A DNA stretch of 64,000 nucleotides from Oryzias latipes (taxonomy: Eukaryota; Chordata; Actinopteri; Beloniformes; Adrianichthyidae): contig NC_019860.2 of NCBI RefSeq assembly GCF_002234675.1, forward strand, positions 9,546,586-9,610,585. Direction: 5' to 3'. Shown piece after piece: positions 20,953-33,695 of this stretch. A program made the position numbers and the translations under genes. How positions within the stretch are numbered: the first letter of the stretch is position 1; the number at the start of each line of letters is the position of its first letter. Under the pieces are notes generated by a model. That model saw nothing but the letters and a program-made list of their open reading frames with translations, made no database searches and had not been told where the DNA came from.

Positions 20953-21731
20953 TAGGGATGGCTCGTTTGACACAACGCTTCGGCGCGCGGTTGACCTTCA
21001 TGAAACAGAGTGTTTCGGCACAGTGTTTCGGGTCGTGTGTCAACTAGCGCAGATCACGTGGTGGATGAAGAATGACGCGCCAAATGATTCGTTTGGTCGA
21101 ACCACGCTTCAGATGTCACTTGTGTTTTGAACAGTAGTAGCCCTATCTAGAAATGCGAAATGAATCCTGAACGTTTCCCGACCAGTTCCATTGTTTCCCC
21201 TGTATTGGAATCAGCGTCAGTTCACTGCACTATACCATGGCTCCTATTAAAAACGTTCTGTGGCTCAGGATCATTTCAACTCGGTTTTTCCTAATAAAAC
21301 ACTACATCATGAATGCTGTGTATCAAAAAAAACCACTGCGATGAATATATGATGGCACACCGTTTTCTTGTGGTTAGAGATAGCTTAGTGGAATAGTCAA
21401 TGGCATACACTTCCAGAGACTCCAGGATTAAATCTGGCAATATCCATATTGTTTTTGCGTGTATTTTGTTCTTCATGTGACATGTATTTTGCTGTGTCAA
21501 ACACTTCTCTTCTCATCACATGTACATTTTTCTTTTTTACGTTTTTTCATCATTATTTCCACATTGAAGTGTTACAAGGAGCTTTGTTGAAACATATTTC
21601 AATATACATCCAGTCCGCCACCAGATGCTGCTGTTCTGTGTGGTTTCGAAGCCCTGAATGGGTGGTTCATTTATCCGGCACAATAACATAAAACCCAATG
21701 AGGCTTCATGGGGCTTCTATTCCCATCCCTA
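20953..21731. mobile_element. hAT-like non-autonomous element with TAGGGATGG ends
   Basis: The left end TAGGGATGG and right end CCCATCCCTA are inverted. Flanking words GCTGAACC and CCAGAACC agree at 6 of 8 positions, compatible with an aged 8-bp duplication. No transposase is visible. It lies just before the tRNA array. Confidence 0.55.
21366..21440 (+). other. Weak tRNA-like stretch inside the hAT-like element
   Basis: TAGCTTAGTGG fits a Pol III A box, and GGATTAAATCT about 40 bases later is a poor B box. No cloverleaf could be drawn with confidence. It may be a tRNA-derived SINE remnant. Confidence 0.2.
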
Positions 21732-21965
21732 CCAGAACCTTTTTCTTTGCATCACGGACCTGGAAGAATGGTTAAGGTTAGATGTAAGTTTGCTGTGAGC
21801 CCTAACCCAACTGCTGTGATTGTGATGTGAAAATGTGTCTCTCCTATATGTGTGTATGAAGACAAAAAACTTAGCATTTCTGCTGTTCTTGAGGTCCAAC
21901 TGTGTTCTGACAAAAAAGCCCTAGAGAGCAACAAAGACTAGAACTGTGACCACCATCACCTCTCG

Positions 21966-22037
21966 GCTGTGATCGTATAGTGGTTAGTACTCTGCGTTGT
22001 GGCCGCAGCAACCCCGGTTCGAATCCGGGTCCAAGCA
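21966..22037 (+). tRNA. tRNA-His(GUG) copy 1, degenerate acceptor stem
   Basis: The anticodon GTG, D and T arms and the B box are intact. The 3' acceptor strand reads TCCAAGC instead of TCACAGC, creating two adjacent mismatches (4-68 and 5-67). It also has a genomic G just before base 1, where all other copies have A. It sits at the array edge next to a deleted unit and is probably a pseudo-tRNA. Confidence 0.8.
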
Positions 22038-23567
22038 GGATGTTCAGAAAATCTGAATGATCGCGTTCTGTAAACTTACAAGATTTTATCATGAACTCCT
22101 TCAAAGCTGTAAAACTTTACATCTTCTTGGAGCAAAAACACATCCAAGATGCCAGAACTTGGCTGTCTGGACTCCACATGCCCAACAGCTTCAGTCTGTT
22201 GGACAACACTTCCACAACTTCAAAATGCTTTGGAACTTCAATTAAACCGTCATTATTTTGGATTCCTTCATGTACGCTAAACAACGAGAATTTCAATGTC
22301 TATTACGTCACGCCTGTCCAAGGGCGGAGTGAGTTATTACTTGTCCCTGACGGCCTACGATGCTGCTGCTGGAGCTGGACGGAAAGGCCATTGTGAGCCC
22401 TAACCCAACTGAAAAAAAGATAGTCTTAAGAGTATTTGTTGTGAAAGTTGTAGGTAAGTCATACAGATTTTCAATGGTTTTAATCCCTGCTATCCTGTTG
22501 ACTGTTCAGGGGCTCTTCATGTGATCAGTGCATGTTCCTTGTGCTGACCGTCCAGGGTTGCGTATTTTTTTTGCTGCAAAGGCCTATGTAACTGAAGGTC
22601 AAAATTGTGCTATAATTAGATTATGGCTTAGGAGCTCCGTACAACAGCATCATCTGTACATCAACTTACAAGAAAATACCTCACAAAACACTTACCATAC
22701 GCACAACAATCATAGTTTCTGCTTTCAACAAGCCTAAAGGGAACTCTCAAACAAACCTGTACTCTCCTTATGAATGCAGCCACTCCTCTCTATGACCATC
22801 CATGGGCATGGATAACCCAAAAAGCTACAGCAACCGTACAGGTGCACATGGCTTTAGCTTTAAACATCTATGGCCTTTAGTCACCAAGTTCCCATCCAAG
22901 TGTAGCAGCAACACACAATTCTGTGCATTTGAATTGATCTCACTGTCAGATTCTTCTACCGGTGAAAATCTGAATAAATAGTTAGCAGCATATGCTACTT
23001 ATGCAGTGCTTTACTACCTTCCTAGGAGGCTTGCTTTAAATTCACAGTCCCATTCCCCAATAGACACACACATTCACACATTGCTAAATATTGGCACCAA
23101 CCTTAAACGACCAGGACAAAAACTGGATTTAATGTCTTGCCCAAGGACCCTTGGACACATGGGAAGGCATGGTGGAAATGAGCCTGTTATTTTTGTCTTC
23201 ATTTTGGTGTCAATTTCAGACTCAGTAAAGAGTTGGTTTTCTTGTCTCACACCTGGGTGTACCAAGATCTCTATGGTGTTTTCTGTATGGTGATTAAAGC
23301 CAGTTTCTACCCACATGCCGCTGTTAGGCTGATACTAAGTAAAGAGAGAATGGAACAATGTTTTTGACTAAAAGGGGCAAAAATATTGTGAATGAAAGAC
23401 CAGAGTGGTCACCTGCTGTGATTGTGATGTGAAAATGTGTCTCTCCTACATGTGTGTACGAAGACAACAAACTTAGCATTTCTACTGTTCTTGAGGTGCA
23501 ACTGTGTTCTGACAAAAAACACCTGGAGAGCAACAAAGACTAGAACTATGACCACCATCCCTTCTCA

Positions 23568-23639
23568 GCTGTGATCGTATAGTGGTTAGTACTCTGCGTT
23601 GTGGCCGTAGCAACCCCGGTTCGAATCCGGGTCACAGCA
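23568..23639 (+). tRNA. tRNA-His(GUG) copy 2
   Basis: A 72-nt gene: acceptor GCTGTGA/TCACAGC with all seven pairs, anticodon loop TTGTGGC with GTG, and T arm CCCGG-TTCGAAT-CCGGG. The A-box region spans 8-19, the B box GGTTCGAATCC spans 51-61, and the discriminator is A. The genome does not encode the extra G at -1, which eukaryotes add to tRNA-His afterwards with Thg1. Base 41 is T (anticodon stem CGTAG), giving a G-U pair shared only with copies 3 and 4. Confidence 0.96.
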
Positions 23640-24393
23640 AGATGTTCAGAAATTCTGAATAATCCATTTCTGTAAACTTACAAGATTTTATCATGAACCC
23701 CTTCAAAGCTGTAAAACTTTACATCTTCTTGGAGCAAAAACACATCCAAGATGCCAGAACTTGGCTGTCTGGACTCCACATGCCCAACAGCTTCAGTCTG
23801 TTGGACAACACTTCCGCAACTTCAAAATGCTTTGGAACTTCAATTAAACTGTGATTATTTGGGGTTCATTCATGTACACTAAACAATGAGAATTTCAATG
23901 TCTATTACGTCACGCCTGTCCAAGGGCGGAGTGAGTTATTACTTGTCCCTGACGGCCCACGATGCTGCTGGAGTTTGACGGAAAGGCCATTGTGAGCCCT
24001 AACCCAACTGAAAAAAAGATAGTCTTAAGAGTATTTGTTGTGAAAGATGTAGGTGAGTCATACAGATTTTCAATGATTTTAATCCCTGCTATCCTGTTGA
24101 CTGTTCAGGGGGTCTTCATGTGATCAGTGCATGTTCCTTGTGCTGACCGTCCAGGGTTGCGTATTTTTTTTGCTGCAAAGGCATATGTAACTGAAGGTCA
24201 AAATTGTGCTATAATTAGAATATGGCTTAGGAGCTCCGTACAACAGCATCATCTGTACATCAACTTACAAGAGAATACTTCACAAAACACTTACCATACG
24301 CACAACAATCATAGCTTCTGCTTTCAACAAGCCTAAAGGGAACTCTCAAACACACCTGAACTCTCCTTATGAATGCAGCCACTCCTCTCTACG

Positions 24394-24487
24394 ACCATCC
24401 ATGGGCATGGATAACCCAAAAAGCCACAGTAACCGTACAGACCATCCATGGGCATGGATAACCCAAAAAGCCACAGCAACCGTACAG
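24394..24487. repeat. 47-bp tandem duplication within one unit
   Basis: The segment 24394-24440 recurs at 24441-24487 with one base change (AGTAACC against AGCAACC). It covers the dyad ATCCATG-GG-CATGGAT. It is unique to this unit and accounts for its greater length. Confidence 0.9.
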
Positions 24488-25212
24488 GTGCACATGGCTT
24501 TAGCTTTAAACATCTATGGCCTTTAGTCACCAAGTTCCCATCCAAGTGTCACAGCAACACACAATTCTGTGCATTTGAATTGATCTCACTGTCTGATTCT
24601 TCTACCGGTGAAAATCTGAATAAATAGTTAGCAGCATATGCTACTTATGCAGTGCTTTACTACCTTCCTAGGAGGCTTGCTTTAAATTCACAGTCCCATT
24701 CCCCAATAGACACACACATTCACACATTGCTAAATATTGGCACCAACCTTAAACGACCAGGACAAAAACTGGATTTAATGTCTTGCCCAAGGACCCTTGG
24801 ACACATGGGAAGGCATGGTGGAAATGAGCCTGTTATTTTTGTCTTCATTTTGGTGTCACTTTCAGACTCAGTAAAGAGTTGGTTTTCTTGTCTCACACCT
24901 TGGTGTACCAAGATCTCTATGGTGTTTTCTGTATGGTGATTAAAGCCAGTTTCTACCCTTATGCCGCTGTTAGGCTGATACTAAGTAAAGAGAGAATGGA
25001 ACAATGTTTTTGACTAAAAGGGGCAAAAGTATTGTGAATGAAAGACCAGAGTGGTCACCTGCTGTGATTGTGATGTGAAAATGTGTCTCTCCTACATGTG
25101 TGTACGAAGACAACAAACTTAGCATTTCTACTGTTCTTGAGGTCCAACTGTGTTCTGACAATAACACCTGGAGAGCAACAAAGACTAGAACTATGACCAC
25201 TATCCCTTCTCA

Positions 25213-25284
25213 GCTGTGATCGTATAGTGGTTAGTACTCTGCGTTGTGGCCGTAGCAACCCCGGTTCGAATCCGGGTCACAGCA
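25213..25284 (+). tRNA. tRNA-His(GUG) copy 3
   Basis: Same as copy 2, including T41. Follows it by 1,645 bp; the spacing is enlarged by a 47-bp tandem duplication in the unit between them. Confidence 0.96.
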
Positions 25285-26831
25285 AGATGTTCAGAAATTC
25301 TGAATAATCCATTTATGTAAACTTAAAAGATTTTATCATGAACTCCTACAAAGCTGTAAAACTTTACATCTTCTTGGAGCAAAAACACATCCAAGATGCC
25401 AGAACTTGGCTGTCTGGACTCCACATGCCCAACAGCTTCAGTCTGTTGGACAACACTTCCGCAACTTCAAAATGCTTTGGAACTTCAGTTAAACTGTGAT
25501 TATTTGGGGTTCATTCATGTACACTAAACAACGAGAATTTCAATGTCTATTACGTCACGCCTGTCCAAGGGCGGAGTGAGTTATTACTTGTCCCTGACGG
25601 CCTACGATGCTGCTGGAGTTGGACGGAAAGGCCATTGTGAGCCCTAACCCAACTGAAAAAAAGATAGTCTTAAGAGTATTTGTTTTGAAACATGTAGGTA
25701 AGTCATACAGATTTTCAATGGTTTTAATCCCTGCTATCCTGTTGACTGTTCAGGGGCTCTTCATGTGATCAGTGCATGTTCCTTGTGCTGACCGTCCAGG
25801 GTTGCGTATTTTTTTTGCTGCAAAGGCCTATGTAACTGAAGGTCAAAATTGTGCTATAATTAGAATATGGCTTAGGAGCTCCGTACAACAGCATCATCTG
25901 TACATCAACTTACAAGAGAATACTTCACAAAACACTTACCATACGCATAACAATCCTAGCTTCTGCTTTCAACAAGCCTAAAGGGAACTCTCAAACACAC
26001 CTGTACTCTCCTTATGAATGCAGCCACTCCTCTCTATGACCATCCATGGGCATGGATAACCCAAAAAGCCACAGCAACCGTACAGGTGCACATGGCTTTA
26101 GCTTTAAACATCTATGGCCTTTAGTCACCAAGTTCCCATCCAAGTGTCACAGCAACACATAATTCTGTGCATTTGAATTGATCTCACTGTCAGATTCTTC
26201 TACCGGTGAAAATCTGAATAAATAGTTAGCAGCATATGCTACTTATGCAGTGCTTTACTACCTTCCTAGGCTTGCTTTAAATTCACAGTCCCATTCCCCA
26301 ATAGACACACACATTCACACATTGCTAAATATTGGCGCCAACCTTAAACGACCAGGACAAAAACAGGATTTAATGTCTTGCCCAAGGACACATGGGAAGG
26401 CATGGTGGAAATGAGCCTGTTATTTTTGTCTTCATTTTGGTGTCACTTTCAGACTCAGTAAAGACAGCGGCAATGATAGAGTCTTCTTCTTGAAGGTTGG
26501 TTTTCTTGTCTCACACCTTGGTGTACCAAGATCTCTATGGTGTTTTCTGTGTGGTTATTAAAACCAGTTTCTACCCACATGCCGCTGTTAGGCTGATACT
26601 AAGTAAAGAGAGAATGGAACAATGTTTTTGACTAAAAGGGGCAAAAGTATTGTGAATGAAAGACCAGAGTGGTCACCTGCTGTGATTGTGAAGTGAAAAT
26701 GTGTCTCTCCTATATGTGTGTATGAAGACAACAAACTTAGCATTTCTACTGTTCTTGAGGTCCAACTGTGTTCTGACAAAAAAGCCCTGGAGAGCAACAA
26801 AGACTAGAACTATGACCACTATCACTTCTCA

Positions 26832-26903
26832 GCTGTGATCGTATAGTGGTTAGTACTCTGCGTTGTGGCCGTAGCAACCCCGGTTCGAATCCGGGTCACA
26901 GCA
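26832..26903 (+). tRNA. tRNA-His(GUG) copy 4
   Basis: Last copy with T41. The unit before it is short (1,619 bp) because of small deletions near 26270 and 26388. Confidence 0.96.
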
Positions 26904-28461
26904 AGATGTTCAGAAATTCTGAATAATCCATTTCTGTAAACTTACAAGATTTTATCATGAACCCCTTCAAAGCTGTAAAACTTTACATCTTCTTGGAGCA
27001 AAAACACATCCAAGATGCCAGAACTTGGCTGTCTGGACTCCACATGCCCAACAGCTTCAGTCTGTTGGACAACACTTCCGCAACTTCAAAATGCTTTGGA
27101 ACTTCAATTAAACTGTGATTATTTGGGGTTCATTCATGTACACTAAACAATGAGAATTTCAATGTCTATTACGTCACGCCTGTCCAAGGGCATAGTGAGT
27201 TATTACTTGTCCCTGACGGCCTACGATGCTGCTGGAGTTGGACGGAAAGGCCATTGTGAGCCGTAACCCAACTGAAAAAAAGATAGTCTTAAGAGTATTT
27301 GTTGTGAAAGATGTAGGTGAGTCATACAGATTTTCAATGATTTTAATCCCTGCTATCCTGTTGACTGTTCAGGGGCTGTTCATGTGATCAGTGCATTTTC
27401 CTTGTGCTGACCGTCCAGGGTTGCGTATTTTTTTTGCTGCAAAGGCCTATGTAACTGAAGGTCAAAATTGTGCTATAATTAGAATATGGCTTAGGAGCTC
27501 CGTACAACAGCATCATCTGTACATCAACTTACAAGAGAATACTTCACAAAACACTTACCATACGCATAACAATCTTAGCTTCTGCTTTCAACAAGCCTAA
27601 AGGGAACTCTCAAACACACCTGTACTCTCCTTATGAATGCAGCCACTCCTCTCTACAACCATCCATGGGCATGGATAACCCAAAAAGCCACAGCAACCGT
27701 ACAGGTGCACATGGCTTTAGCTTTAAACATCTATGGCCTTTAGTCACCAAGTTCCCATCCAAGTGTCACAGCAACACACAATTCTGTGCATTTGAATTGA
27801 TCTCACTGTCAGATTCTTCTACCGGTGAAAATCAGAATAAATAGTTAGCAGCATATGCTACTTATGCAGTGCTTTACTACCTTCCTAGGAGGCTTGCTTT
27901 AAATTCACAGTCCCATTCCCCAATAGACACACACATTCACACATTGCTAAATATTGGCGCCAACCTTAAACGACCAGGACAAAAACTGGATTTAATGTCT
28001 TGCCCAAGGACCCTTGGACACATGGGAAGGCATGGTGGAAATGAGCCTGTTGTTTTTGTCTTCATTTTGGTGTCACTTTCAGACTCAGTAAAGACAGCGG
28101 CAATGATAGAGTCTTCTTCTTGAAGGTTGGTTTTCTTGTCTCACACCTTGGTGTACCAAGATCTCTATGGTGTTTTCTGTATGGTGATTAAAGCCAGTTT
28201 CTACCCACATGCCGCTGTTAGGCTGATACTAAGTAAAGAGAGAATGGAACAATGTTTTTGACTAAAAGGGGCAAAAGTGTTGTGAATGAAAGACCAGAGT
28301 GGTCACCTGCTGTGATTGTGATGTGAAAATGTGTCTCTCCTATATGTGTGTACGAAGACAACAAACTTAGCATTTCTACTGTTCTTGAGGTCCAACTGTG
28401 TTCTGACAAAAAAGCCCTGGAGAGCAACAAAGAGTAGAACTATGACCACCATCCCTTCTCA

Positions 28462-28533
28462 GCTGTGATCGTATAGTGGTTAGTACTCTGCGTTGTGGCC
28501 GCAGCAACCCCGGTTCGAATCCGGGTCACAGCA
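28462..28533 (+). tRNA. tRNA-His(GUG) copy 5
   Basis: First copy after the edge with the fully paired CTGCG/CGCAG anticodon stem, taken here as the canonical array sequence. Confidence 0.97.
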
Positions 28534-30091
28534 AGATGTTCAGAAATTCTGAATAATCCCTTTCTGTAAACTTACAAGATTTTATCATGAACCCCTTCAA
28601 AGCTGTAAAACTTTACATCTTCTTGGAGCAAAAACACATCCAAGATGCCAGAACTTGGCTGTCTGGACTCCACATGCCCAACAGCTTCAGACTGTTGGAC
28701 AACACTTCCGCAACTTCAAAATGCTTTGGAACTTCAATTAAACTGTGATTATTTGGGGTTCATTCATGTACACTAAACAATGAGAATTTCAATGTCTATT
28801 ACATCACGCCTGTCCAAGGGCGGAGTGAGTTATTACTTGTCCCTGACGGCCTACGATGCTGCTGGAGTTGGACGGAAAGGCCATTGTGAGCCCTAACCCA
28901 ACTGAAAAAAAGATAGTCTTAAGAGTATTTGTTGTGAAAGATGTGGGTGAGTCATACAGATTTTCAATGATTTTAATCCCTGCTATCCTGTTGACTGTTC
29001 AGGGGCTGTTCATGTGATCAGTGCATGTTCCTTGTGCTGACCGTCCAGGGTTGCGTATTTTTTTTCCTGACAAGGCCTATGTAACTGAAGGTCTAAATTG
29101 TGCTTTAATTAGAATATGGCTTAGGAGCTCCGTACAACAGCATCATCTGTACATCAACTTACAAGAGAATACTTCACAAAACACTTACCATACGCATAAC
29201 AATCCTAGCTTCTGCTTTCAACAAGCCTAAAGGGAACTCTCAAACACACCTGTACTCTCCTTATGAATGCAGCCACTCCTCTCTACGACCATCCATGGGC
29301 ATGGATAACCCAAAAAGCCACAGTAACCGTACAGGTGCACATGGCTTTAGCTTTAAACATCTATGGCCTTTAGTCACCAAGTTCCCATCCAAGTGTCACA
29401 GCAACACACAATTCTGTGCATTTGAATTGATCTCACTGTCAGATTCTTCTACCGGTGAAAATCTGAATAAATAGTTAGCAGCAGATGCTACTTATGCAGT
29501 GCTTTACTACCTTCCTAGGAGGCTTGCTTTAAATTCACAGTCCCATTCCCCAATAGACACACACATTCACACATTGCTAAATATTGGCGCCAACCTTAAA
29601 CGACCAGGACAAAAACAGGATTTAATGACTTGCCCAAGGACCCTTGGACAGATGGGAAGGCATGGTGGAAATGAGCCTGTTGTTTTTGTCTTTATTTTGG
29701 TGACACTTTCAGACTCAGTAAAGACAGCTGTTGTGATAGAGTCTTCTTCTTGAAGGTTGGTTTTTTTGTCTTACACCTTGGTGTACCAAGATCTCTATGG
29801 TGTTTTCTGTATGGTGATTAAAGCCAGTTTCTACCCACATGCCGCTGTTAGGCTGATACTAAGTAAAGAGAGAATGGAACAATGTTTTTGACTAAAAGGG
29901 ACAAAAGTATTGTGAATGAAAGACCAGAGTGGTCACCTGCTGTGATTGTGATGTGAAAATGTGTCTCTCCTATATGTGTGTATGAAGACAACAAACTTAG
30001 CATTTCTACTGTTCTTGAGGTCCAACTGTGTTCTGACAAAAAAGCCCTGGAGAGCAACAAAGAGTAGAACTATGACCACCATCCCTTCTCA

Positions 30092-30163
30092 GCTGTGATC
30101 GTGTAGTGGTTAGTACTCTGCGTTGTGGCCGCAGCAACCCCGGTTCGAATCCGGGTCACAGCA
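30092..30163 (+). tRNA. tRNA-His(GUG) copy 6, D-stem variant
   Basis: Canonical except for G at base 12 (GTGTAGTGG), which changes a D-stem A-U pair to G-U and also lies in the A-box region. Likely still folds; promoter strength could differ. Confidence 0.95.
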
Positions 30164-31721
30164 AGATGTTCAGAAATTCTGAATAATCCCTTTCTGTAAA
30201 CTTACAAGATTTTATCATGAACCCCTTCAAAGCTGTAAAACTTTACATCTTCTTGGAGCAAAAACACATCCAAGATGCCAGAACTTGGCTGTCTGGACTC
30301 CACATGCCCAACAGCTTCAGTCTGTTGGACAACACTTCTGCAACTTCAAAATGCTTTGGAACTTCAATTAAACTGTGATTATTTGGGGTTCATTCATGTA
30401 CACTAAACAATGAGAATTTCAATGTCTATTATGTCACGCCTGTCCAAGGGCCGAGTGAGTTATTACTTGTCCCTGACGGCCTACGATGCTGCTGGAGTTG
30501 GACGGAAAGGCCATTGTGAGCCCTAACCCAACTGAAAAAAAGATAGTCTTAAGAGTATTTGTTGTGAAAGATGTAGGTGAGTCCTACAGATTTTCAATGA
30601 TTTTAATCCCTGCTATCCTGTTGACTGTTCAGGGGCTGTTCATGTGATCAGTGCATGTTCCTTGTGCTGACCGTCCAGGGTTGCGTATTTTTTTTGCTGC
30701 AAAGGCTTATGTAACTGAAGGTCAAAATTGTGCTATAATTAGAATATGGCTTAGGAGCTCCGAACAACAGCATCATCTGTACATCAACTTACAAGAGAAT
30801 ACTTCACAAAACACTTACCATACGCATAACAATCATAGCTTCTGCTTTCAACAAGCCTAAAGGGAACTCTCAAACACACCTGTACTCTCCTTATGAATGC
30901 AGCCACTCCTCTCTACGACCATCCATGGGCATGGATAACTCAAAAAGCCACAGTAACCGTACAGGTGCACATGGCTTTAGCTTTAAACATCTATGGCTTT
31001 TAGTCACCAAGTTCCCATCCAAGTGTCACAGCAACACACAATTCTGTGCATTTGAATTGATCTCACTGTCAGATTCTTCTACCGGTGAAAATCTGAATAA
31101 ATAGTTAGCAGCATATGCTACTTATGCAGTGCTTTACTACCTTCCTAGGAGGCTTGCTTTAAATTCACAGTCCCATTCCCCAATAGACACACACATTCAC
31201 ACATTGCTAAATATTGGCGCCAACCTTAAACGACCAGGACAAAAACTGGATTTAATGTCTTGCCCAAGGACCCTTGGACACATGGGAAGGCATGGTGGAA
31301 ATGAGCCTATTATTTTTGTCTTCATTTTGGTGTCACTTTCAGACTCAGTAAAGACAGCTGTTGTGATAGAGTCTTCTTCTTGAAGGTTGGTTTTCTTGTC
31401 TCACACCTTGGTGTACATAGATCTCTATGGTGTTTTTTGTGTGGTTATTGAAGCCAATTTCTACCCACATGCCGCTGTTAGGCTGATACTAAGTAAAGAG
31501 AGAATGGAACAATGTTTTTGACTAAAAGGGACAAAAGTATTGTGAATGAAAGACCAGAGTGGTCACCTGCTGTGATTGTGATGTGAAAATGTGTCTCTCC
31601 TATATGTGTGTATGAAGACAACAAACTTAGCATTTCTACTGTTCTTGAGGTCCAACTGTGTTCTGACAAAAAAGCCCTGGAGAGCAACAAAGAGTAGAAC
31701 TATGACCACCATCCCTTCTCA

Positions 31722-31793
31722 GCTGTGATCGTATAGTGGTTAGTACTCTGCGTTGTGGCCGCAGCAACCCCGGTTCGAATCCGGGTCACAGCA
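31722..31793 (+). tRNA. tRNA-His(GUG) copy 7
   Basis: Canonical sequence with all stems paired. The unit after it is of the CCTGACAAG subtype. Confidence 0.97.
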
Positions 31794-32790
31794 AGATGTT
31801 CAGAAATTCTGAATAATCCCTTTCTGTAAACTTACAAGATTTTATCATGAACCCCTTCAAAGCTGTAAAACTTTACATCTTCTTGGAGCAAAAACACATC
31901 CAAGATGCCAGAACTTGGCTGTCTGGACTCCACATGCCCAACAGCTTCAGTCTGTTGGACAACACTTCCGCAACTTCAAAATGCTTTGGAACTTCAATTA
32001 AACTGTGATTATTTGGGGTTCATTCATGTACACTAAACAATGAGATTTTCAATGTCTATTACGTCACGCCTGTCCAAGGGCGGAGTGAGTTATTACTCGT
32101 CCCTGACGGCCCACGATGCTGCTGGAGTTGGACGGAAAGGCCATTGTGAGCCGTAACCCAACTGAAAAAAAGATAGTCTTAAGAGTATTTGTTGAGAAAG
32201 ATGTAGGTAAGTCATACAGATTTTCAATGGTTTTAATCCCTGCTATCCTGTTGACTGTTCAGGGGCTGTTCATGTGATCAGTGCATGTTCCTTGTGCTGA
32301 CCGTCCAGGGTTGCGTATTTTTTTTCCTGACAAGGCCTATGTAACTGAAGGTCTAAATTGTGCTTTAATTAGAATATGGCTTAGGAGCTCCGTACAACAG
32401 CATCATCTGTACATCAACTTACAAGAGAATACCTCACAAAACACTTACCATACGCACAACAATCATAGCTTCTGCTTTCAACAAGCCTAAAGGGAACTCT
32501 CAAACACACCGGTACTCTCCTTATGAATGCAGCCACTCCTCTCTACGACCATCCATGGGCATGATAACCCAAAAAGCCACAGCAACCGTACAGGTGCACA
32601 TGGCTTTAGCTTTAAACATCTATGGCCTTCAGTCACCAAGTTCCCATCCAAGTGTCACAGGAACACACAATTCTGTGCATTTGAATTGATCTCACTGTCA
32701 GATTCTTCTACCGGTGAAAATCTGAATAAATAGTTAGCACCATATGCTACTTATGCAGTGCTTTACTACCTTCATAGAAGGCTTGCTTTA

Positions 32791-32935
32791 AATTCACAGT
32801 CCCATTCCCCAATAGACACACACATTGACACATTGCTAAATATTGGCGCCAACCTTAAACGACCAGGACAAAAACAGGATTTAATGACTTGCCCAAGGAC
32901 CCTTGGACAGATGGGAAGGCATGGTGGAAATGAGC
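32791..32935 (-). repeat. Old dispersed fish repeat built into the array unit (representative)
   Basis: The words CACACACATT, GGCGCCAACCTTAAACGACC and CTTGCCCAAGGACCCTTGGA resemble a repeat phrase common in fish genomes that usually reads cttgcccaaggacacttcga. Every full unit carries it, so it was part of the founder unit. Confidence 0.4.
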
Positions 32936-33350
32936 CTGTTGTTTTTGTCTTCATTTTGGTGTCACTTTCAGACTCAGTAAAAACATCGGCAATGATAGAG
33001 TCTCCTTCTTGAAGGTTGGTTTTTTTGTCTCACACCTTGGTGTACCAAGATCTCTATGGTGTTTTCTGTATGGTGATTAAAGCCAGTTTCTACCCACATG
33101 CCGCTGTTAGGCTGATACTAAGTAAAGAGAGAATGGAACAATGTTTTTGACTAAAAGGGACAAAAGTATTGTGAATGAAAGACCAGAGTGGTCACCTGCT
33201 GTGATTGTGATGTGAAAATGTGTCTCTCCTATATGTGTGTATGAAGACAACAAACTTAGCATTTCTACTGTTCTTGAGGTCCAACTGTGTTCTGACAAAA
33301 AAGCCCTGGAGAGCAACAAAGAGTAGAACTATGACCACCATCCCTTCTCA

Positions 33351-33422
33351 GCTGTGATCGTATAGTGGTTAGTACTCTGCGTTGTGGCCGCAGCAACCCC
33401 GGTTCGAATCCGGGTCACAGCA
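33351..33422 (+). tRNA. tRNA-His(GUG) copy 8
   Basis: Canonical. The first run of four T downstream is at 33469-33472, 47 bases after the gene, an unusually distant Pol III stop shared by the array. Confidence 0.97.
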
Positions 33423-33468
33423 AGATGTTCAGAAATTCTGAATAATCCCTTTCTGTAAACTTACAAGA

Positions 33469-33472
33469 TTTT
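33469..33472 (+). terminator. First T4 run downstream of a tRNA copy (representative)
   Basis: In ACAAGATTTTATC, the first run of four T is 47 bases past the tRNA. The same spacing holds at the other canonical copies. Pol III usually stops within about 20 bases, so either the trailer is long or a weaker T/C-rich signal (CCCTTTCTG, about 27-35 bases downstream) is used. Confidence 0.45.
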
Positions 33473-33687
33473 ATCATGAACCCCTTCAAAGCTGTAAAAC
33501 TTTACATCTTCTTGGAGCAAAAACACATCCAAGATGCCAGAACTTGGCTGTCTGGACTCCACATGCCCAACAGCTTCAGTCTGTTGGACAACACTTCCGC
33601 AACTTCAAAATGCTTTGGAACTTCAATTAAACTGTGATTATTTGGGGTTCATTCATGTACACTAAACAATGAGATTTTCAATGTCTA

Positions 33688-33695
33688 TTACGTCA
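33688..33695 (+). promoter_or_regulatory. CRE-like TTACGTCA in the unit (representative)
   Basis: An ATF/CREB-type half-palindrome about 265 bases after the tRNA, followed by GC-rich CACGCC. Most units keep it; some read TTATGTCA (for example 30429, 43175) or TTACATCA (28799). Function unknown, and it is far from the next tRNA. Confidence 0.25.

Noticed and set aside
22528-22740. Other small RNA genes (5S, U-snRNA) in the array spacer
   Set aside because: I looked for conserved snRNA and 5S words and saw none; only the tRNA has clear Pol III boxes.
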